Positions 1-10,300 of a stretch of DNA of 64,000 bases are shown one piece after another. This DNA is from Hymenochaete sp. R1 (lineage: Eukaryota > Basidiomycota > Agaricomycetes > Hymenochaetales > Hymenochaetaceae): NCBI GenBank assembly GCA_019400425.1, contig JAFREE010000039.1, positions 1-64,000 on the forward strand, given 5' to 3'. A program made the position numbers and the translations under genes. Under the pieces are notes generated by a model. The model made no database searches, was not told where the DNA came from, and saw only the letters and a list, made by a program, of their open reading frames with translations. Each line of letters opens with the position of its first letter. Positions within the stretch are counted from its first letter, which is position 1.

Positions 1-110
1 ATTAAAATATACTTAGAATAATATTTCTAAGTTTTGATGAATATATTAGGTCAAAAAATGGTTATGTGTTTGTAGTGATGCCTAGTCCAGCTGACTCGAA
101 CCTGAGGGCA

Positions 111-118
111 TATATAAG
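111..118 (+). promoter_or_regulatory. TATA box of first GFA gene
   Basis: TATATAAG lies about 90 bp before the ATG at 209. The related gene at 15.2 kb also has a TATA box, about 137 bp before its ATG. The assignment rests on motif and position only. Confidence 0.5.
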
Positions 119-208
119 TAACACCCAGGCCTGTCTCAAACCAGTCAACAAAAAATCACCCTTCAAGTTCAACTTACCTCCCATCGCATCGAATATCTCT
201 CTCCAGCA

Positions 209-769
209 ATGTCAACTTCCGAGCCCACCTCCGAGGCCACCCCCGCCGGCGCCCCTCCGCAATTCAAATCCGGCTCCGGCTTCGTGCCGCCCCCCTTCCG
301 GCCCATGCCCGAAGGCGCCCCCATGCACAAGTTCACCGGCGCCTGCTTCTGCCGCAAACACACCTTCGAGGTGTCCCACCCCGCGCTCGACGTCCGTCTC
401 CCCATCAAGTGCAACTGTACATGGTGCACCAAGACTGCTATCATGAACATGTGCGTCCTTTCCCCCCCTTCCCGCTTGCGCTTGTGATGTTGACTGACCC
501 GTTCACGTCCACCCATCCCAACAACACCAACCCACCCCCACCCCAGCTTCGCAGACTCCCCCCTCCTCGTCCTCACCTCCCCCACCGACTCCCTCCTCGG
601 CGCCCACCCCCACCCAAAACTCCCAATGACCCACTACTTCTGCAAAGACTGCAGCAGCAACGTCTTCTGGCGCGGCCTCAACAAGTGCGGCGTCAACGTC
701 CGCATGCTCGATGGCGTCGACGTCGACGCGCTCCAGACCGAGTTCGTGGACGGCAAGAATGCGTATTGA
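209..769 (+). CDS. GFA / Mss4-like zinc domain protein, copy 1
   Basis: Exons 209..450 and 547..769 (phase-2 intron, GTGCGT donor) give 154 residues. The product has the zinc ligands of the GFA (glutathione-dependent formaldehyde-activating enzyme / CENP-V) fold: CFC near residue 47, CNCTWC near 70, and CKDC after the intron, followed by NVFW. Family members are small cytosolic zinc proteins, some tied to formaldehyde-glutathione chemistry, but most fungal members have no proven reaction, so no substrate is claimed. A paralog with the same intron position and phase lies at 15211..15727. Coding sequence is very rich in G or C at third positions. The fold is well supported; the function is not. 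Confidence 0.88.
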
Positions 770-1733
770 GACTTTGAATGTCGGGAGCACCGTCGGAAGC
801 GACCGCGCGGGGGTGGGGGCTGCGTAAGGTGTGCTGTAGCGCTATCTGAGATTGTATCAATGTTAGATGTACACGCATCATGATATGAAAAAGAGTAAAC
901 TCGGTATATACATAAAGTACCAGTGTACATGTGCGCCAAATGCCAAATTGAAGTCGAGTATCGAAGCCATTGATCATCACCACCAACCCCGAGCACAGAG
1001 AGAAATGATTACCTAATCCACCTACTTCCTTTCACTTAGTTATTACTCACTTACTACTTAGTTCCATCGAATATCCAGTCAATCTAATCGACCTTCAAAC
1101 ACACTTTGTCCTATTTTTCCATTTCCATTTCGTTTCATTTCATTCCATTCGCCCCGGCCACTCTTCTCGACCAAGACCAAGACCAAACACAAGAAGTACA
1201 CAACTCAGAGGAAGGAAAGAAGGAGGAGAAAATTGCTAGAGTGTAAAGAGAAGAGAAGAGAGATCCAAGAGTGACGAGACGAGAGTGAGTGAGTGGGGAA
1301 GATAAACGAGGTATGGGGTATGAAAATATGTGTGTGTGTGTGGGGGGTGGGGGGGAGGGGGGAGGGGGGGAGGAGGGGCGTACAGAGTAAGTTGTTCGGT
1401 GCATGGAGTAGGGGAATCAAGATATCATGATTCCTAAATACCAAGGAGCAGTGTTTTGTCGAATGTCGAATGCATGATGGATGGAGGACGATGGTAGTGA
1501 AAGAAAAAGAAAAGAACGACGTAGGATGTCTAACGGAATGGTACGACACGATGAAAAAGCGGTATCGAAAGGAAGGAAAAAGAACCCAACAAGAAAAAAA
1601 TCGTAATACAGTAGTTGCTAATGAAGGTGAAAGTGAAAGTAATCGTGAAGATCCCCAAAGTACCCACTTGTACAAAATTGTTCAAGGCCAACAACAAGAA
1701 AAAGAAATCCGAAAAAAACGAAAGGAGGACGTT
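770..1733. other. Convergent intergenic region
   Basis: About 960 bp lie between the ends of the GFA gene (+) and the arrestin gene (-). The stretch holds a TG dinucleotide run at about 1330-1341 followed directly by very long G runs (listed separately) and purine-rich sequence. I see no gene here; its open frames are low-complexity. Confidence 0.6.
1342..1370 (+). repeat. G-run array, strong G-quadruplex potential
   Basis: Four runs of 6, 7, 6 and 7 guanines (1342-1347, 1349-1355, 1357-1362, 1364-1370) are separated by single bases (T, A, A), preceded by a TG microsatellite. This far exceeds the usual G3-plus quadruplex pattern. It sits between the 3' ends of two convergent genes. Confidence 0.85.
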
Positions 1734-4700
1734 TCACCGAACCACCACCCCCGGCCCCTGCCCAACAGCACCAACGCCTGCACCACCAAACCTCCCCACC
1801 AAATCCGACTCACTAAAGCTCCTCTGTACATCTGCAGCCGCCGCCGCCGTACCCTCCTCTTCCTCTTCTTCCTCCTCCTCCTCCTCCACCATCCTAATCC
1901 GTCCAGGTCCATTCGCACTCGCACTCACACTCGCACTCGCCTCAACCCCCCTTCTCCCCCTCGCATTCACACTCGCCGTCGCAGCGGCACTCGCACTCGC
2001 CATCGCCTCGCTATCCTCATACGTCGGCAAACCCCTCAACGTCTCCAACGGCGGCACCCCCGCTCCCCCATGCTGCGCCGTGAAATAGTCCGGCACAGCG
2101 CTCGTATCCGCACCCGCGCCAGAGAACACAACATCGGGCGTTTGGGGGACCGAGTAGAACCCCGATAGCGCTCCCGCCGTCGCTGCCGTCGATAACGATG
2201 ACGAGGTGCCCCCGGGAGTTTGGATGTAATGGAGCTGAGGCTGGGAATGAGGGTGTGTGGGACCGTAGAGAGAGGACGTCGAAGTCGAGTTGGGGAGGAC
2301 CATCATCCCCCTCAAGTCACCCGTACTATTCGCCCTATTCCCCGCTCCAAGCCCTCCTCCCCCAACCCCACCCGCCGTGTTCGTCCCCACCATCGAGCTC
2401 AACTGCCCATAACTCTGGCTATGACTATGACTATGCGCATGCGCGTTCTGAAAATGCGCCGCGAGCGCGTTCGAGTGGCTGCTCGACGCGGAGTGCCAGG
2501 GGAGGGGGACGATAGAGCCCAGGGTCCCGTACGAGCTCTGCACAGGCTTCATGAGGACCGAGAAGAGGCCGTGTGGTTGGCGCGAGGCGGCGTTGGAGGC
2601 GTGGATGTGTGTTTGGACTCCGGAGGCGGAGGGATCGTCTGCGTTCGCGGGTGCGGGTGCGGGTGCGGGAGCGGACGAGGTGGTGGTGGTGGTAGCGGTG
2701 GAGGAGATCGAGTCGGCTCCGGCGGTGCTGGCGGATGAGGTTGAGGTGGGGATATGGGGGTGGGAGTGGATGTGTGGGAGATGCTCGTTACGATGCCGTT
2801 CGGGGGACGGCGCACGACTATTCGCTCGACTCCCCGCACGAGACATAAGACTCCGCCATCCTCCAGCCCTCCCATTCCCCGTCGCAGCACCAGACCCAGA
2901 AGCACCAGCACCAGCACCACCGCCAGTCTGCGCGCTCAGGCTAAACGTCACCTCACCAGACTCTCCCCTCCCATGTCCAGCCCCGTGACCATGCTGACTC
3001 GTCGGCCGACTCGACTCCGTCGAAGACGAAGACTGGTGCCCGCCTTGCTGAGTCTGCGTTTGCGTCTGGGGTGGAGACACCCTCCCGCCCGTCCCGGAGC
3101 GCTGTCTCCCCACTTGCCCCAGCGCTTGCGCCATATGCGAGAACGTGAAGCTGCTCGGGGCGCTCGTGTTCCCAACCCCATTCCCATTCGTATTTGCGTG
3201 GAAAAGGTTCTCATGCGGGATGGCCCCGCCAGGAGTCGACACATTCGAAGACGACGCAAGGCCCGGGAACTCACCCGCGTTCGAACCTAGCTCCACAGCT
3301 GGCGTAGCCGCCACGCTCAGCATCGCATCTACACTCGCGCCATTCGCCGTCGCTGCTGCTGCCGTCGAGGCCCCAACGTCCATCGCCATCGCCACTCGAT
3401 CCCGCACATGACTGGGATAGCTCGGTAACGTGTTCCCTTCCTCCTCATCCTCATCCCCCTCTCCTCCAGCACTCCCGCTTTCCCCTCTCTCACTCGCATA
3501 CACACCGCCCCTCTCCTCCCTACCATTCCCCCTCCCACCTCTCCACCCTTCTCTCCCACCCTCATTCCCGAAGAGTAGTCTCCGCGTCGCGCGGGTAGCC
3601 GCCCTCGATTCTTCCAGGCACGCGAAGTCGAGGATGTGTATGGGTAAAGAACATCGGAGCTCGGAGGTGTGGCCGTCGAGGTTGGCGAGAAGGACGGACC
3701 AACGGACGCGGTAAGAAACAAGGATGGGGTCCAGGGTATGCGTGGGGGTGAGCGTAGCAGGTAACATCATCTTGATGGTGGTCGTCACCTCCGAATCGAA
3801 CGTGCCGTCTTCGTCGAGTGCAGGCCCGTTGTTAGTGTTCGGGTTGGCGTTGGGGGCGGAGGTGGAGGTGGACGAAGAAGAGCTGGACGGGATATTGGTA
3901 GACGAGCCGTTGGCCGAGCTTGGGCCTGAACCTGGCGTTGAGCTAGGAGGGAACTCATGTATAGGCGTCGTCGCGCCTGATACAAACGCCGAGTTTGCAA
4001 CACCAGCAGAATACCCGGGACTCGAAGCTCCCGACCTCGAAGCCGAGCTAGGTCCTGCCCCAGCCAAGCCAGTACCAACACCAGCATCCCCGAGCGTCTC
4101 GTTCTGCATATTCGCTTTGAGCATCTTCCTCTTCTGACTTTCGTCAATAGCACGTCCATCTATGATCTCGTGTTTCCTCGTCACAACATTCCTCGTCTTC
4201 TCCAAGTGCCCTCCCCGCGCCAACGTCTTCGTTGTCTCGCACAGCTGCGTCGTCACAGATAACACACGCACTCCTTTCGCGAGCGGTGCAAACTTGAGGA
4301 GGACGGAGAGCTCATCACCTGCCGCCCACGCTTTGTGCGGGATCATGAGCGCATACATGACCTTTTCGGGCCAAGTGTTCTCGATTTCAAGCGTTTGTTG
4401 GTATTCAAGCGCTTCGGCAGTGAAAGTGCGGAGGAGAGTGATGGGAAGGGCGGTCGAGAGGTTGGCGGCGAGACCCGGGCGGACGGCGGAAGCGCGTAGT
4501 TTATATGATATAGAGGCGCCACCATTGACGTAGGTTGCAAGGGAGGAAGGGAGGGACCCGCCGAGGCGGAGTTCAAAGGGAAAGAGATGTCGACCAGCTT
4601 TGAGCGTATGGGACTGTTTCTTCTCGCCTTCTAAGAAAGTCCATTCGTGGTTGCACACAACATATTGCTGCGGTGAATTATTGAGAACGTGCCTTTGTGT

Positions 4701-5251
4701 TAGAGAAAGAAAGAAAGAAAAGAACACAAAATCAATCAGCATGTATGCACCCAACAAAAACACACACAAAAACAAACGCACGGGTCACTCGGATTCGTGG
4801 GTACCCTCGCCTTCCCCCTAAACACCAATACAATCTGTCGTATCGACATGGGCTCCGACAGCGTCAGAACGACATTCCCCGTCAACAGCGTCGGCTCCAC
4901 GTCGACGCCCGTCCCGCGCAGCGTCAAGACATCGCTCGAGACCTGGATATCAAGGCTCGTGTGTGCCTTTTCCGCACGGGCGGGGCTCGGGAACGACGGC
5001 GCCGCGGCTGTTGCTGCTGCTCCAGCGACAGGTGAGTAGAATGGGGAGTCGTGGACGTGGTGTTGGAGGTTGTTGAGGGCGGCGTGGAGGGCTGAGACGA
5101 GGTGTTCTTCGTGGACTCCGTGGGGTGTGCCACTTTGTCCTGTGGGTTGGGGCGCTCCACCGTTGGCGTTCGCGTTCACAGCAGCAGCGGTAGCTGTTTG
5201 GGGACTGTGAGAGGGTTGGCTGGAAGTCATTGATAAGAGTGTATGCGGCAT
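1734..5251 (-). CDS. Alpha-arrestin, Rod1/CreD type
   Basis: Exons 5251..4782 and 4692..1734 give 1,142 residues. The N-terminal half carries the arrestin N and C folds: the IRQIVLVFRGKARV strand ends exon 1, and exon 2 opens with NHEWTFLEGEKK, then HTLKAGRHLFPFELRLGGS, typical of fungal alpha-arrestins. Such proteins bring Rsp5/NEDD4 ubiquitin ligases to plasma-membrane transporters. No classic PPxY was found; LPSY and LPTY occur in the tail as possible weak variants. The last roughly 650 residues are Ser/Thr/Gly/Ala-rich and disordered, with a run of about 12 Glu near the end. The donor is GTGCGT; the acceptor (AAAG) is weak, so the junction may be a few codons off. A second ATG at 5230 could be the start. 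PalF is a less likely identity. Confidence 0.85.
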
Positions 5252-7304
5252 GATTGGAGACTCTATCTGAAGAGAACGATGGAAATGGTGGTTGTAATGT
5301 TCGGGAGTATGTACTGAGTGCGAGCGCGAGTGTCCTTGGAAGCGTCTAAAGAGTCACAGAAAGCAGGAGTCCTTGTGTACGATCCCAAAGCAAGTAAGAG
5401 GGGTAGAGAGAGACCAGTCGCACAAACAAAGCGCCTGGTGATTTTTTTGGTCGTCGTAGAGTCTATGAAGGCCTGAAGATACTGCCTATCGTCCGGAAGG
5501 GTGCCTGAGGCAGGGTCAATGCGAGGCTCCACCGCTGTCGGTCAGTCGATAAAGACGTCGACGACGTCGACGAGGAGCAGGAAACGTTGAGGACGGTGAG
5601 TGGTGGGTGGCAGAAGGATGAAGGAGGACGAAGGAGAAGAAGGGGACGGGAGGGGAGTACATGTATGAAAAGAGAGGGTAGTTTTTGAGGGAAAGCTAGT
5701 CATGGCAGTCACAGTCGAGAGAGGGAGAGACAATCAACAGACAGACGGAAAACACAGCAGCACAGCATTTATTCCCTTTTTCGTCTAAAATTTCTATTTC
5801 AAATTCATGTTCCTTCCGGTTCACCGCTCCGATCCCTCCCTTGTCTTCTTCTCCCTTTTCATTCCTGGCGAAAACTATGAGTTGGTCCCTTTGATCCGCG
5901 CAAAAGCAAAAACTTTTTTTTCTTCGCGTTTTCCTTATCTACGCGAGACTCCCGAGCCGAGAGCCTGCTTCTGGCTTATGTCATGCCTTTTTCAGTCCCT
6001 CGGTCCCCTCTTTGATCCTGATCCTTTGATCCTTGCCCCCCCCCCCCTCCGACACTCCGACTCCGACACTCCGAGGACCCACAATCACCACAAACAAACA
6101 AAACCCGGTACAAATCAGTACCCGGCCCCGACTCCGGCTCCGATTTCGACGCCAACCCTCATTCTTCACTGCTCCCCCTCTTCCCCTTTCTCTCTGCTTC
6201 GACAATACATGCAATGTTATCGAAGCCTGGCGTACATCTTTGATTCATTGATGCAACATACCACACAATGCCACGGAACTTCCTAAACAAAAGGATGAGT
6301 GAATAGTACATCAGTAGAACGACGCACGAAAGGAGAAAGTCGAAGGGCCTTTTGCGATAGATGTGGATATGGATATGGAGAGGAGCATCCCAGTCCACAC
6401 TTCTCAGTGCTCAATGCTGGCGATAGAGTCCAAACCACTCTACTAAGTAATACTACCGCCACATTGCGAGAACGAGACCAAAATAAACCCCATAATAGAA
6501 CATATTAGAAGAAGCAAGAAAGCAGAAAGCAGAAGAACCGCCTTATTCTACATGTATGTCTATTACTATTCCCATTAATATTCTCGTCCTCTCGCTCGCT
6601 CCATCCGCATCCGCAGCAGCAACCCGAACCCTCATCCTCAGAGTCAAAGTATCAAAGCGTCAAAGTGTCAGAGAGTCAAAGTCAATCCCACAAGCTTCTT
6701 ACGCCTAAACCTCTTCCATCGTTCCGTCGTTCCATCGTTCCAACAAAAACGGATACACCCCAGGTCGATCCACCCACATCCACATCCACATCCAGAACGG
6801 CCTAACGTCCCAGGATACCGGATATCATTTTTTCTTTACGACTCGCACATGTTATGCTATTTTATAAGACTACGATATGAAGGAAGCAGAAAAGTAAGAA
6901 ATATACTAACTAGCAAAATGAGAAGCGAAAATGAGTAAGATATAGAAACGCATATATGTATGTACGGTACGGAGGCCCACCCCAGCCTAGCACAGCTTAA
7001 TACACACACATCTCGTGTCATATCGAAACTGAACTGCCTTTAGATACTAGTATGGGACAAAATGATAGTTAGGTTATCCAAACGAGCAAATCTCGTCGCT
7101 CGAGTGTATCACGTCCACATCTGCACATCCCCACACGCAAGACACAGAAATAGAGCAGATACACGGCCGGTACGCTCCCAAAAGATCGAAAGGTGCACTC
7201 GACTAAAGAAGAAGAGGAACGAACGAACGGACGAATCGACGGTACGCCCGCCAACACAACCTAGCCCAGCCCCAATTCGAAAATCCACATCCACATCCCA
7301 CCAC
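5252..7304. other. Long intergenic region, low complexity
   Basis: About 2 kb lie between the arrestin 5' end and the last exon of S1P lyase. The stretch holds CT-rich sequence, a run of 12 C at about 6036-6047, and imperfect tandem repeats of CTCCGACA type (6048-6076) and GTCAAAG type (6645-6690). The part next to 5251 should hold the arrestin promoter and leader. I see no convincing gene. Confidence 0.5.
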
Positions 7305-10300
7305 TCACGCCTTGTACATCGTATCCAAGAACGCCTCGGCAAGCTTCCCGACCATCGCAGGGCCCACAGCGCTCGACTGGCCCAGACCTGGGGGGTGGGA
7401 GCGTAGGAGTAGGAGTCGGAGTCGGAGTCGGAGCAGGGGAACCCAAAATCGAAATCAAAAAACAAAAATAGCAGCGAAACAATGGGACATCGGGTCGAGT
7501 TGGGTCGAAAGAGCGTCGAAAATGGGCGGATGTGTTTTTAAAGAAGGAAGGGGAGAAAGAAAAGAGTCGCCCGTCCGTCGTTGTCCGCCCGGTTAGTACC
7601 AGGTGCGAACGACAGAGGTGCCAGGAGCCGTAATTTTTTTAAAAAGAGCGCCATCGACCATCGACCATACCCGCACACGACACACGACACCCCACCAACG
7701 CGACAACGACAACAACAACAAGAGAAGTCACCATCGTACGTTCGTTCAGGAGGCCGGCAGGTACAGTTTTCGGCAGTCGGCACCAAACATCGAACGGACG
7801 GACGGACGGAACGGCGATATATAAATAGACGCCGATACCGAGGGCCGAGGGGTGGCGCGGGCGCGGAGTCGCAGCAGTGCACGCAAACGAAACGACGCAA
7901 GAAGCGAATGCGGGAGCGGGAGAAGAAAACGACCGGAAGCACCCGAAGGAAGGAATGATTCGGGATCGTAGACGTGGACGAGTACAGAGTCGGAATACAG
8001 AGTACAGAGTAAAAAACACAAAAGCGAGCGCGCCCCGAGATACCCGTCCGGACCGGTCGTTCCGCCAATACCATCCATCCATCCATCGTTCGTTCGTTTG
8101 ACGAATAGCCAACGGCGAAGACGTGTCATGAGGAATATTTGAAAATTTTGTCGCATTTGAAAAATGAATTTGTATTTCGAGGGTTCGTTGATCGTGAGCC
8201 AAAAAAAATAGGGACCGACCGGGAGAGTTGATTTGAAAGAAAAAAAAGGATCCGGCGTGCGTGTTTCGTGAGTGTGAGTGGACCGGAGACGCGGTTGGTG
8301 ATTGTTTGTTTGTTTTTCGGGTGAGGCAGGTAAAGCGAACGAAGGAAACCAGAAGCATTTGAAAAAAAAAAGAGATAGAAGATAGTCAGTTCAAGAAGAA
8401 AGGAAAAAAAAACTCTTCCTCTGACTCGGGAAAGAGAAAAGAGAAAAAAGAGGAAAAAGACACGCACCGTACACAGCAACCATATTTCCTTCCTTTTCCC
8501 CTTTACTCTTCTTCGGCGCCATCTTCTCCTCTCGGACGCAATCCTTGAGATCAGCGATAAACTGGTCCACGACCGGCACGGTCAACCGCTGCCGTAACAG
8601 TAACAGTAACACAAGTAAACGCGCCAACGAAAATTAAGAATAATAGAGAAAGGAACGAAGTCGAGGCCCACGGCGAATTAGTTGGGTTTCGAAAGTAAAA
8701 ATAAAGGGCGAAGGAGTGGGTGGCGATGTGGAGGGAGAAGATCAAGGTCCAATCAATCGAGCCCGGCGAATTGAAACGGATCGAGTTTTGGGTGAGTGTG
8801 AGTAGGGAGAGAAGCGTGGGTTAACCGCCGTCCATCACGCAACAACGAACCCAAGGAAGCCCACAAAGGAGTCAAAAAGAAAGAAAGTAGTTAACGAAGG
8901 GAGAAAGATAGGCACGAAGGCGCCAACGCCGAATGTTCGCGAGGCGATAACGTTCGATAACGGATCCGACAAGTAAAAAAAAGGACAGGAAGAGATGGGA
9001 AAGAGAAAAAGGCGCCCCCGATAATAGGGTGTTCGGGTTATTTTGGGGAGATACGGAGGAAACGGGATCGTGATGCGATGCACGACGCACGGTGCATGAA
9101 TGCGTGGCCATGTTGAATTTGGGTCGAAAAGAGCGTAAGAGGATGAGTAGGAAAGGCGAGTCGCGAGCGTGTAGATGACGATGACGATGGTGGTGACGGG
9201 ATTCGGGAACGGGAACAGGAACGGAGACATCGGATTTTGTTGTTTTGTTAGCGAGACAGGCGAGAGAGGACGATACGAGCGGGTCGGTATGATGATGTAC
9301 GATGCAGTCCAGCGATATGAAAACGTGCGATAAGATATGAGATACGAGTTATGTTGATTGATGATGTAGGGCGACGATGGCGATGCCGGCGGAGCATGGC
9401 CAAGATCCAGACCGAGACCGGGACGATGTGGTTGACGTGATTGTGCAGTTCAAGATTCGTTTCGTGTACGGCGTAACGATAGGAATCAAGAATCCGACCA
9501 TCCCATCCGTTGGAAAAAGAGAGCGATAAAAAAGGTGAAAGTAATGTCAGTAATAAGTTAGGGTGCATTTTGGTGAATGGAAGAGAGATGTGCGGGATCG
9601 GGTTCGGATTGGGACCGATCCAGCCGATGCCCACGTTTATCATCACACACAAAAAAAAAGAGGAACAACGACCAACGACCAACAAAGGCGAAAAGTAGAA
9701 ACGAGTGAAATCACAAGATTAGAAAAGGCAAAAAATCGACCGTTCCGAAAACGGCACAAACGAACTGAAAAAAGGCACGACAACAAGAAAAGGGAATTAA
9801 AAAAATCTCCTTTCTCGCAACTTTACAACAACAAACCCAAACAAGGTTCTAACATTAGCTGAGGGCATCTGGCTCCGCTACAAAGAAGCAGCGAAGTTTA
9901 GCGCATTGTGTTCGGAGAAGCCATATGGAACCCGCGCCGTTGCCATTTGTCACGCAGAAGTCAATATAGCTCCGTCGAATCCTCGGGGCTCCACAGTTCC
10001 CATCAGCTATTTTTCGACTATGCCTGATGTCCGTTTCCTCGTCTCTCATCCAGCCTGTTCGACAGTGCGCAATAGTATCCGAGTGATACCTGTGCCCTGT
10101 GCACGCCTCGCCATGTGCTACGCTCCGACTGCGCCAGCGCAATACAGAGACGCCAGAGAGACGTCCACGCAACCCGCTCTCTTTTGAGGGTAGTATGTAT
10201 CTGAGAATAGACACGGAGATGAAGGCTGCGATGCATGTACCAGACCTGCGTTCGAAGATCGAAGCGAGGGACAGCAAAACGATCCCGTGTACACGCTCCT

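Noticed and set aside
3724..4137. 137-codon + strand frame rich in Leu/Val/Glu
   Set aside because: It lies antisense to the arrestin coding region and arises from its GC-rich codon pattern.
5263..5532. 89-codon minus frame upstream of the arrestin
   Set aside because: It starts with GTG, not ATG, and has no domain; at most part of a leader exon.
6036..6080. Poly-C run and CTCCGACA repeats as a mobile-element end or CRISPR-like array
   Set aside because: Short, imperfect and without spacers or partner repeat; ordinary low-complexity DNA.
7538..8358. Several Cys/Ser/Arg-rich minus frames of 130-240 codons
   Set aside because: Low-complexity composition with no domain, and located inside the S1P lyase intron.
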